A DNA stretch of 64,000 bases. Source: Xanthoparmelia taractica. Taxonomy: Eukaryota; Ascomycota; Lecanoromycetes; Lecanorales; Parmeliaceae. The stretch lies in the NCBI GenBank assembly GCA_033085395.1, contig JANQBS010000177.1:1-64000 (forward strand), read 5' to 3'. The notes below the pieces were generated by a model, which saw only the letters and a program-made list of their open reading frames with translations, ran no database searches and had not been told where the DNA came from. The position numbers and the translations under genes are program-made. Below, piece after piece: positions 1 to 9,905 of the stretch. Numbering within the stretch: position 1 is the stretch's first letter; each line of letters opens with the position of its first letter.

Positions 1-37
1 AACTAAGCTGTTTTTAGGTCGATTTTTAGTAGCCTGG

Positions 38-62
38 AGCTGTTTTTAGGTTAAAAACAGCT
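38..62. repeat. Perfect 11-bp inverted repeat with 3-base loop
   Basis: The arms at 38-48 and 52-62 are exact reverse complements (AGCTGTTTTTA / TAAAAACAGCT) around GGT. A partial copy (GCTGTTTTTAGGT) lies at 8-20. The stop codon of the minus-strand gene at 46-2475 falls inside the hairpin, so it could mark the transcript end or the edge of a truncated repeat at the window border. Confidence 0.6.
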
Positions 63-2475
63 GACTCTGGTAGATAGCATTACTACCCCAAACCCCCACC
101 CTCACATTATCCAAATAGATTAGATGGAGGCCGCCGTTATTACACCCAAGCACAAAACTCAACGCGCCGCTTGCTCCAACTGGTGCCTGAAACTTCCACG
201 ATGTCGTCCCCCAGCCGCCAATCTGCCCCTTGGGCACCGTCATTGGTACGTTCACGCTCCTCTGCGAAGCCAAAGTGTTGGGATAACTTGCAATGAGGTT
301 GCAGGTGCCGCCGCCCCAGTTTGCGAAGGCGTAGTCGATGTTGACGGTGTAGTTTGTGCCGGGGCAAAGGGCGAGGGTTTGGGAGATGGTGAGGGAGGTA
401 TTTGTGGTGGAACCAGATGGGAGGAGGGAGGCATAGAAGGCGGAAGTGTCGGATGCGGTGCTGGTGGTGGTTTTGAGGGTGCTACCGGGGGACTGAAGGC
501 CGTAGGTCGTGGCGCCGAGGATGTTGGTGATGGACCAGGACGGGAGGCTAGGTTTGAAGGTGGGGCAGGAAAGCGGGGCGGTTGTGCAGATTGGGGACGC
601 GGATGTGGTTGATGCTTTCTTGGAGAAGGATTCTGTTGTGGACAATGACACTTTGGATGACGACGATGTTGCTGTTGTTGATTTCCCTATTGAAGACATT
701 GTTGCCGAAGATTGTACAATCGATGACGCAGTCGTCAATGTTGCTGCTGTCGATGCCTGTGTTGTGGGAGACTGCATAGGTGACAATGTTGCCGTGGATG
801 ATAATGACGATGCCGGTGCGGACGAAGCTGTTGCTGGAGAGGCCGTCGAAGAAGATGCAGTTGAGAAAGGTTGTGTTGTAGATGATCCTGCTGCTGTAGA
901 TGATGCTACCGATGATGAGGCTACTGATGATGATGCTACTGATGATGACATTGCTGCTGCAGAAGGCGATGCGTCGGGTGGATTACTATAGGTTAACCGT
1001 TATCAGTACTTATCCAGATGATGACGCATCCCATCCTTCGAACCGCAAACAAAACAGGCAAGAACACGAGCGCGTTGAAAGGCCGGATAAAAGTCAAATA
1101 ATCCAAGCTTCAACAGTGCAGTTCCCGGCCACGTCACTAAAGCAGCACTATTCGACTCGAACGAGGAATGCACACAGACCCCACGGTGCGTCCACATGAA
1201 AAGCCGACTTCCAGCTTGTTGTAGGCAGAACAGAAATAAGAAAAGGATTCACCAACTTACATTAGCGAATAGCTATAAGACCGGGACACAGTGTACCGAT
1301 CACTCCCCCGGTATTGTCCATAATTGGTCCCATACGACGCATCCCATGTCTCATTGTACATTGAGCAATACAGCCCCTGAGGAATGCCATTCTCGGAAAG
1401 AACATAAGCATTGAAGAAAATCTAACTGCCATTAGCCTCGGGCCGATTTGGGGCAGGGTACCAACTTACGCATGCCATGTAACTGCCATCCGTGGCTGGA
1501 TGCTGGCTATCATATGTCGTCTGCACTTTACATGCAACGGCACATACCTGGGGGTCATAGCCTTGTTGCTGGCTGAAAGGAAAGTATTGGTAGCCCATAT
1601 AGCTACCGGGTAAAGGCGGGGCGTTTATGGCACCACCTAGCTCAGTTGGACCGTTGAAGCCATTGCAAGCTGGAGGAGGTGCGTCTTTGTTGTATGCTTG
1701 AGGATAAAGTCAGTGGGTGCAATCCGTGGATCAGAATACCAACTGGTGCAGGCAAACCTGAAGTCACATACCATTAGAGCCTGCGATAACGACTTGGAAC
1801 GAGTCTTGATACTGCCCAAAGTTTGTTGCTTCCGCTACTGATACAGGCGCCCCCCAGAGTGTGCATTTGTAATTAGTCGTGCTTGGTGGATTTGGGCAGT
1901 TGTCGGCGCTAGCATTCAGACTCGGGTCTCGTTCAATGTACATATTGAAGGCTTGGCAGCCAGAAACTTGGTCGCATTTCGAAGCGCATCCGAGGGTATC
2001 GAAGCTGGTGAGGGTGTAGAGACCCATGTAATCTGAAGCGGTCAAAGATGCGTTCGTGTTAACGAAAACAACCTCGTAGCCGTCAGGGGTTGGTGCAGTG
2101 GTTGCCATTGCCTGGGAAAGGTCAGTTTTGGTCTTTGCGGGAAGATGTGGCTGGAAGTACCGCAAATGTTGGGAATGACTCAAAGGCGTCGACAGTATCT
2201 GGGGAGGGTACAGGACCGGAACCTGGAGGGTAGGGCATACAATCACCATCTCGCTTCTCCACCGTAAAATCCCGCTTTGAAGTTGAGAAGACGCTGGTAA
2301 GCGGCTGTATGGGCGCTGCAGGGACTGGTGCTACTACGTCTGAAACAACACCGACAGGCGCTGTCACTCGGACTGAGTCAGGGTGCTGTCCAATGGCGAC
2401 CAGGTCAATCAACTGCGGTGAAGGAAGCGCAGACGTAAAGGTGGCGACAGCGGCGAGAATCGAAAGAGTATACAT
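46..2475 (-). CDS. Secreted PAN/apple-like protein with Ser/Thr stalk and C-terminal beta-sandwich-like module
   Basis: Five exons fit phase and splice consensus: 2475-2161, 2111-1772, 1696-1470, 1421-1261, 985-46, giving about 660 residues. The start at 2475 begins a signal peptide (MYTLSILAAVATFTSA) and a KR site follows near residue 60. The middle part is the Cys-rich fungal secreted family with motifs such as CASKCDQVSGCQAFN, FERDPS-like IERDPSLNA, PNPPSTTNYKCTLWG and VVIAGSNAYNK, usually annotated as PAN/apple-like. The last exon adds about 100 residues of nearly pure Ser/Thr/Ala and a domain with WGGGTCNL, WKFQAP and LDNVRVG, typical of CBM-like beta sandwiches. Joining the last exon through a 275-base intron (donor GTAAGT at 1260, acceptor after 986) is inference; the phases match exactly. 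The alternative is two genes, one ending SYSYSLM. Function unknown; probably cell-wall or extracellular adhesion. Confidence 0.7.
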
Positions 2476-3296
2476 GGTGATTGATATACGCGAAAAGAAG
2501 CAAAAAAGATAACACGTGAAAATGCTGCGGAAGCTGAGCGAGTGAGATGAGTAAAGACAGTGGGAAAGAGCCCGCTCGCTCTGCCTTTTCAATTGGTCCT
2601 GAGGAACAACGGGTTCCGGACGACACGCTTTATACCACTGTTTGCTTACCTCCGGTAACATTCTGTACTTACCGAGTCTATTGGCCAGCCACAGTTCCTA
2701 ACAGGAGCGACACGGTCGAAGGGCATACTTTACAAAGAGTCCTAACATTTTCCACAAGGATGTCCTAGTTCTATTACAGGACATTTCAAGTTTATTGGCC
2801 TGACCCAAGCCGTTGATTTCCTAGCGACAAGGTATAGAAACCACGTGCTTACTAGGTTGATATATGCGCAAAAGCAACGGCGATCCTTTAACCGGATCCA
2901 GATAGACATTGACCAAACAACCGAGTCTAGACGCGACCCCTTTTGATGTGCATGACTAGCGCAGCTCTTTTTTGGTTAGCTGACATCCTTTTTGGAAGGC
3001 GAATGCAAGTGCGCTAAGTTAATACGTCCTCAAGGGGAAATTAAAGATGTTGGATCTATGCCGACGCAACAATTACTCGCATAAATCAAGACATCGCTTT
3101 CGATTTTCTTCCCGAAATCTAAGCTTCTTCGACAGGGGCATCTTCAAATAGATCCTTAGTGCAATTCATCGTCTTCTTTCGTTCGCCATCCTGCTAAGAT
3201 GAAATGCATTACTATCACGGTACGCAATGGTATGGAGATCCATTGAGGTCCACAATGTGGCTTGGGCTTTGGGGTAAGATGCCCGGGCACGCCGGG

Positions 3297-3324
3297 GATC
3301 TCGACCTCACAAAAAGTCGAGATC
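3297..3324. repeat. Inverted repeat, 9-bp arms
   Basis: GATCTCGAC (3297-3305) and GTCGAGATC (3316-3324) flank a 10-base A-rich loop. The arms extend on both sides by G-run/C-run pairing with one bulged T. Role unknown. Confidence 0.5.
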
Positions 3325-4159
3325 TCCCCCAAAGACCCCGGAGACTAGAATCTCCTCTACCAAATAGGGTATTTCGCCTCGGAGTCGATGTGTACAAGGC
3401 TTGAACGCGATACGGGATCTAGATAATTCGAAGAAATAGTTGATGTGGCGCTGATTGCGGGGCTGATCTGGGGTTCGACACCTCTATCGATAGCCCCTGG
3501 GGGAACCCCTGTATTAGAATTGTGAAAAACACCTCAGCCTGCCATTCCGTTTCGAGGACCTTCCCAGACCCTGAGAGTGGTTAGCCGCAAGGACCGCAGG
3601 GCAATTAGCCCCTTGCTCATAGATGTGAGCGAGCAATCTTGGTCCGTAAATCTATCTACTTTATGAAGGCAAAACCCCTCAGACAGAGATGAAGACTTTG
3701 ATATCGTCGTCCATAACTTCGTACCACGCCGGAGACACTCTTATTCACTAGCTGTGATTAAGATTTTGCGAGCCCTGATGCCTCTTCAACTCTCTACACC
3801 TGCATGACCTTGGTCGGTGTAATCGTCCCAAGGCTTGCCGCCGATAATCATGGGAGTAAGGATTGAACGTTGAGTCAGCCCAGACATCTTTGTTAATGTC
3901 GGTCTGCCAGCCAGCGTCTCTGGTTTGGAATAGAAAGCTGAAAAATTCTATAGTCTACACCCCACAGCTACAGACTTGCTTTCAAAAGATATAATGATGA
4001 CTGACGATGGTAAAATCTGGTGACTGGTGATAGCGCTGTCCAGAGCCATCGACACCCGCTCTTCCTAGGCGGAAGTGTATGGTGGCAATGCATCATCTTC
4101 CGTCTTTCTGTTTTGAGTGATTGCTGTGGGGTTAGGGTTTGCTTGTCGCTCTAGCTCGA

Positions 4160-4250
4160 TCTCGGATTTAAGATCTTGGCATACTTTAGCTGCTTTGATT
4201 GGTTAGCACCTCCGGACTTTTGATATCTCGGGTTTAAGGTCTTGGCATTC
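4160..4250. repeat. Imperfect direct repeat, 25-base copies
   Basis: Copies at 4160-4184 and 4226-4250 share 22 of 25 bases. Two of the three differences are A/G transitions. It lies upstream of the NmrA-like gene, so an upstream regulatory role is possible but not shown. Confidence 0.45.
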
Positions 4251-4532
4251 TCTCCTGGTTCAGTAAGCGGCATAGTACCTTTAAGGCCGAGCAGACCGAG
4301 CTGGTATCCCTTTGACAAGTATATAAGGAGCATCTGGAATGGAAATTCCAGACATTGAATTCCACAATAGCGACTAGCAGACAATACCATCTCACCCTTG
4401 GCCTATCATTTCTTGTCTGGTTTCTCAGAACAAGCACATTTCACCGGTCTACATTAATCGACGACCCCCATCTTCCTCGTCTTAGTTGATAGCTACATCA
4501 ATCGCTCCGGAACACATTTCTCTATCACCATC

Positions 4533-5465
4533 ATGGTCAAACTTCTCACCGTCTTCGGCGCCACGGGCCAGCAGGGTGGCTCAGTCGTCGAGTATGTCAT
4601 CAACGACCCCGAACTGTCCAAGCAGTACAAAGTCCGAGTCATTACTCGCGACCTTACCCAGCCCGCTGCCCAAGCTCTACAACAGAAAGGCGTCGAGGTA
4701 GTCAAAGCCGATTTAGACGACGCGGAATCTCTCAAGCCAGCCGTACAAGGAGCCCACACAGTCTTTGGCGTCACAGCCACCATTTACGACGAGAGGTTGA
4801 AAGAGAGAGAACTTACTCAAGGAAAAGCAATGGCAGACGCAGCCGTTGCTGCCGGCGCGCAGTACTTCATCTTCAGTTCCATACCGAACGCCGGCAAGAT
4901 ATGCGGCGGCAAGCTCAAGAATCTAGCGCATTTTGACGCGAAAGCGGAGGTCGAAGAATATATTCGTGCGCAGCCGATAAAGAGTGCCTTTTTCGCCCCG
5001 GGCAGTTTCATGCAGAACTTTACCGATATCATGGCTCCGCGTCCTGCCGGCGACGGTACCTTCGCCATTGCCAACTTTGTCAAGCCCGAGACGCAGCTCC
5101 CACTCATCGATATCGTCGACGACACCGGCAAATACGTTGGCGCGATACTTGCCGAACCCGACAAATACGAGGGCAAGGTCTTCTCTGCCGCCACTAGACT
5201 TTACACGTACAGCGAGGTTGCCAAGACGATGAGTGAGGCTTCTGGCAAGACAGTCAAGTACCAGCAGCTACCCCAGAATGTCTGGAGCAGTTTCCTACCC
5301 CCCGGGTCTGCACCCTATATGGTTGACATGTTCTTGTGGTTCCAAGACTATGGCTATTTTGGCCCCCAGACCGAGGAGCTTGTCGACTGGACTGCCAAGC
5401 AAGCACGTGGAAAGTTGACTACGTTGGAGGAATACCTCGCCAAGAATCCTCTTCATTTGCAGTAA
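4533..5465 (+). CDS. NmrA-like NAD(P)-binding oxidoreductase/sensor
   Basis: Single-exon gene of 310 residues, the usual NmrA-like length. The N-terminus has beta-strand plus GATGQQGG (residues 9-16), the dinucleotide-binding glycine motif of atypical short-chain dehydrogenases. It is followed by VRVITRD, AD-LDD and FFAPGSFMQNF, which fit the HSCARG/NmrA-like group. Members bind NAD(P)(H), often lack the catalytic Tyr-Lys pair, and act as redox sensors or as isoflavone-reductase-like enzymes. No signal peptide, so cytosolic. The start is supported by a clean upstream TATA box near 4320 and an A/C-rich leader. The substrate cannot be told from sequence. Confidence 0.9.
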   Translation: MVKLLTVFGATGQQGGSVVEYVINDPELSKQYKVRVITRDLTQPAAQALQQKGVEVVKADLDDAESLKPAVQGAHTVFGVTATIYDERLKERELTQGKAMADAAVAAGAQYFIFSSIPNAGKICGGKLKNLAHFDAKAEVEEYIRAQPIKSAFFAPGSFMQNFTDIMAPRPAGDGTFAIANFVKPETQLPLIDIVDDTGKYVGAILAEPDKYEGKVFSAATRLYTYSEVAKTMSEASGKTVKYQQLPQNVWSSFLPPGSAPYMVDMFLWFQDYGYFGPQTEELVDWTAKQARGKLTTLEEYLAKNPLHLQ

Positions 5466-7943
5466 TGAGTTCACGGTCATGTGGAAGAGGAGCTGCAGCG
5501 ATGTGTTGAGGTGGCAGAGCATTCCTTGGAGGTGGATAGCTGTAGGATTGGAAAGCCTGGGAACGTACCAGTCTTGCTAGGTCCGAGAAATCAAGCTTCC
5601 TTCTAAACGACCACAATCCGCCATAAGATATGATCGTCTTCTTTTTTTCCGCTGTAGGACTTGCGAACAAGCACTGCCGTTATCGCTTTCATCACTGAGG
5701 TTCTTGAATCTTTTATGTTTCAGATTGAGGCATTGGACTATTAACTGGCATAGGGCCGTGAACCAGCCATGTCTAGTCCTACATTCTATGTTAATGCTCC
5801 TTCTGGTGACTTTGTTGCATCAATCTCTGAGAGAAAGCAAAGAATAGAACAAAGATAGTAACATCATCTTCCTAGCAGTTCAGCGCAGTGAAAGTACATT
5901 CTCCATTATGGTTACAAGGTTCTCGCAATTCCGACTCAGAACACTCCTTCTAGCTCCATTGTTGCGGACCGGGATGTTTTGCTGTTGCGCTTTGGCGCTT
6001 TGTCGCTTCAACTTGAGACGACCTCCAAGAATAACATGCGCAGGACAGATTCCTGTAAGACCCATTATTAGGAATTGTAGGCTATACTCGCATACGGCCT
6101 GGACACCGAGTATGAGTTGCTCGACCGCGATGCTACCGCCCAGACGACGAGGCCGCAAATTCGCTTGCCACGAAAATACGTCGCTAGTGAGTACCGCAAC
6201 ATCGCACAAAGCCATGAGCCAATGTATTGGGTTACCCCCATCCACGAAAGTGCTAACGAAGACTCAGCATCTGGAACCTCTGGACCTCGTCTGCCTTCCT
6301 GTACCGTCGCGTTGGCCATGATCAACTCGCTAGAAGCGGGCGAACCACTACCCGGTCAGCCACCAGGGCCGTTCGGGTCAAGCGACGTCATGACGATGAG
6401 AGAACTTCTTTATTCCCCCTCCATTATTGCAAAGCCATTTACCCAGTGTCTTCGCTTCCTTGGTTCCGTCCCACAAGATCCGTTCCTTGGCTGGACTCAG
6501 GCTGGTGAGTGGTACCCTTCCCTAATTCCTTGATTGTTTTGAATCTTTTATTCTCCATTGAAACCGACCGGCAAAGGACACCTACAAACTCGGCTGACAC
6601 GTTGCGTTGGAAACCACAGGCAGGGCGGGGAATGTAGGAGTCTTCTATATTAGGACGAGATCGGTGATGGACCGTCGCATCCCACGGGCCATACATCCGA
6701 GTTCGGTAGCAGAAGAATAGAGCGACTCTGAGCAGTAGTGGTACTATTGACTGTGATACGAAAGGCATGGAAAGTAGGACTAACACTTTCATTGGCATAA
6801 GATGGGGGGTTGAGATTTAGTATTAGCCATGAACGAAGAATACAAACTCCCACTAGGGAAGCCACTTGGCTGTGCTGATATACCTCAGCTTTCCTGCACA
6901 AGACCAAAAGCTTAACTCTGCGAAATGCAATGTGGCGACATAAGGGTTTTTCAGACAGATTCGCAGATAAAGATAACAGTCTGGACACCAAAGGCTTGCT
7001 TACCAATCTTATGACATGTTCTCTCCGTTCATCGTTATTACCCTCATCTCATCTCCCCCTTAGTCAACGAGTCTATTAATAGCACTTAGATGCCAGATGC
7101 TATTGCAGTTGTCGTGCTGCTCGGACCACCTCAAGGCTGGCTGAGCTTCCACAAATGGGCAAACATAAAATCTCATCAGCAAATGCGGCCTTATTCGCAT
7201 CCGTGCTCCTACGCCCAATGAGTCTGGAACTGTTTATAATCATCTGCAGCACATCCAAATACAAGAGTCTTTATACTGGTGCATGGCCCTTACCTGTCTG
7301 AAGGAGCGGCAAATAACTTCACGAGGACATCCTTGGCGCTCAAAGCGAAAACGAGGACCATGCAAGTGAGAAGGATTGCTACAGCTGAGTAGTGAGGGAG
7401 ACCATGGTAAATAAACGATATTTCTTGTACAAGAAAAATTCCTGACCGTACTGGAACTCCAAGAGGTTCCTACATTAGGGTCTGACGAACTATGTTCTCA
7501 TGTGCCCTTTGCGGCATCAAAAAAAAAAAAAAAAAAAAAAGAACAAGACTCCTGAGTCTCCCGTTCATATCGACAAGGATCAGTTTGACACCATCGTCTG
7601 GGTGGCCGATCGGGTTATGAGGAGTTGGCGCACCCACTCAGCGCATCTTCTTAACCAATGTAACAAAAGTCATGCAAGGAGGCAGTTTCCAATTTATCCA
7701 ATATCCTCTTCCATTGCATCTACACCTTGTCTTGCCGGCATTAAAACGAACGACTTGGCTGTTTCCGGTACGCGCTGATAAACATATTGACTAGGACAGA
7801 TCGGAACGTTTTTTTTTTTTTTTTTCTATTTAGTGAATGAAACAATGAAAATCGCGCGCAATGTCATCAACTTGCCAGCCATCTTCAAGTGACGCGAGAC
7901 CTCACAGTACTGAAAGCCTCCAGCAACACTATTCCTAATCTGA
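5466..7943. other. Gene-poor stretch
   Basis: Several ORFs of 60-140 codons overlap on both strands at 5880-6800, but none has recognisable motifs or a clear exon chain. A minus-strand ORF from 6325 begins with a Pth11-like NATVQEGRRGPE stretch, too short to call. Homopolymers of 22 A (7519-7540) and 17 T (7809-7825) bracket about 300 bases. Confidence 0.5.
7519..7825. repeat. Poly(A) and poly(T) tracts bracketing about 0.3 kb
   Basis: An A22 run at 7519-7540 and a T17 run at 7809-7825 face each other. The sequence between them has no coding signal. No target-site duplication was seen around the outer edges. Confidence 0.5.
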
Positions 7944-8369
7944 TGAAACTGCCTAATAACTGTCACTTCCGAGCATGGCCATTGGCATCCATACTGCTTT
8001 GCATCATTTCAAGGCACCGACAACCATTGTGTGTGGACACGCTTCCAGCATCTGGTCGACGATGAATGGCGTACCGAGCCGAGGGACCCTCGGCGAGATA
8101 CCGCTCCATGGGACCCAGTCCTTGACCAGATCGAACAGTCGTAGAACCGCCTTGGAGGATGGAGCGATGGTACGGGCACGCGAGCGCTTCTCCCGTACGT
8201 GCTACGCGAGGCTCATGCTGCGTACTGGCTGCGCCAGCTGTCTGCGAACCCTCACCCCGAAGATCCTGATCATCGATGGTGGTCGGGTACCCAGAGGCAT
8301 TGTTTGCCGATGGTCGCTGATGGGGAGGGCCGAAGGTTTCTGCGACACCGTATTGCGTGTAGGCAGTAG
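7944..8369 (+). pseudogene. Possible broken gene with one in-frame TAG
   Basis: One plus-strand frame stays open from 7944 to 8369 except for a TAG at 8142-8144. The translation on both sides looks protein-like, with VDDEWRTEPRDP before the stop and LREAHAAYWLRQL, EDPDHRWW and GRRFLRHRI after it. A CAG-to-TAG change is the RIP type (CpA to TpA). An overlapping 158-codon ORF in another frame (7975-8451) has a less protein-like composition (inference). No family is recognised, and no exon with an ATG was found. Confidence 0.3.
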
Positions 8370-9905
8370 TGCCCGCAAAGAAGGTGCGGGTTTCGAAGCG
8401 TCTCTGCTGGTCAAGTGTCTCTCTTCCGGCTGTATGGCTGGAATGGGATGACAGAGTAGTGAGGTCCGTTTGTTGTTGGTTCTGGGTATCCGTAGAGGAG
8501 CGGCTCCTGGAAGGATTCGTCAGTCTTCTGTTGTCATCCAGTGCGACATGGGTCCTCGCCTCTTTGGCTTCGAAGCGCTTTTTGTTGGGGCCATTGAAGC
8601 TGGGTGATCAATTCTTGATGCTAACGTTTAGAATAGAATGAACACGGAGAAGACCGGATCTCTTCCAAAATCAAGGTAAACCTGCTAACCATGAACTGGC
8701 CTGAGATCTGGAGTGAATCATGAACTCTCGCGATCTGACTGATATTTATATTACTCTACTCTGCACTGACCCTACCCATGTTGAACCTCAGGGCCAGTAA
8801 ACAAGGCAATCATGGCCATATCCGCTGACGTGGAGGACAAACCCTTTTGGAACATGCCAGCCCCGCTGTGGGGATCGAGGTACGGCTCGTCACAAGAAGG
8901 CATCAAGCTCCCCGATGTTTTAGTGGCTCAGGAGACGGCAGATAGTGATGACATAGCGCGTTCGTACTTGCGAACTGAACAACGCCAGCAACACGTCTTC
9001 TATCACAGTAGGCTCTTCCATGTTTCGTCGCCAGTATTATTGCCCTGCCATTGGCTAGTATTCTTTTGTACGCCTTCAGCGACTGGATTGCACCAGTAGT
9101 AGTACTCTAAGATCAACATGGGACGCATAGGCCCGCTTGTCTGGTTCTTATGCGATTGGGCGGTCTCCTTTTGTCTAGCTCAAAGGTCATGAGCCGTAGC
9201 GGCGGTTGACTGTTCTGGAGCTTTTTGACAACAATTCAATTTCAAGGGTCAGGACATACTCAAGGGTCGATGATTGGCTATTCTACTTTTGTTTGCATTA
9301 GCGTTCATGGTTTTGGAAAGCAGGCCGAAGATAGGTGTGTGTGCCGGCTGATTATCCCTGGTTCGGAGTATACTGCACGAGGGCCCTAGTCTAGATTAGA
9401 CCTTGGACGATGATGAAGATACGCCCGGATCATATCTTGGCGCGTTCCTGATTGGACAGTAGACTTTTGTTCAGCAGGTGAATGGAACAAGATGAGAATG
9501 GAGATAGGAGATATGGATTTTTTGATGATCGTCCGCTAAGCCTTAGCTTCCGATCCTCCGAGGACCGAAGCTAAGGTAAGGTAAAGTACTTTAGTCGCCT
9601 TGATCGCCTTAAATCCTTACTTCTACACGCTGAATGGCCAGTCTTCTTTTGTTCGTCTTGGCATGTCCTTATCGCTCCAGGCACCCAGTCTTACATCTGC
9701 ATCCTTTCCATCTTCTCCTCCCTTGGCCAATGCAACTTGTCGGCAACAATGGGTACGTGTCCGGCGACCCCGCTTTTCCAACCTCTGGGCCTTGCTCAAA
9801 TATGCGAATGTTCCCATCTTCCTTAACACAACCCTCCTCGTTACTCCCTCGCTTTCTTTACGGCTACCATTCTATCAGCCTTGAAGTTGCGACGCGCCTT
9901 TCGCT
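8370..9905. other. Gene-poor stretch before the Clr5 gene
   Basis: Only weak ORFs are present, such as 95 codons at 8812-9099. They have no recognisable domain and no signal peptide. Nothing else was found. Confidence 0.5.

Larger units (their letters stand above)
2476..4532. other. Gene-poor stretch
   Basis: No ORF here looks like protein. It is not AT-rich. It holds a short inverted repeat (3297-3324), an imperfect direct repeat (4160-4250) and a TATATAAGG box near 4320, about 210 bases before the NmrA-like gene. Confidence 0.6.

Noticed and set aside
124..991. Two plus-strand ORFs of 160 codons rich in Gly or Asp/Val
   Set aside because: Antisense shadows of the Ser/Thr/Ala-rich and beta-sandwich exon on the minus strand.
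3440..3500. B-box-like GGTTCGACACC that might mark a tRNA
   Set aside because: No T-stem pairing, no acceptor stem and no A-box at the right distance.
5880..6533. Overlapping ORFs of 120-138 codons, one with a Pth11-like N-terminal stretch on the minus strand
   Set aside because: No membrane-helix pattern follows, no exon chain, and both strands are equally open.
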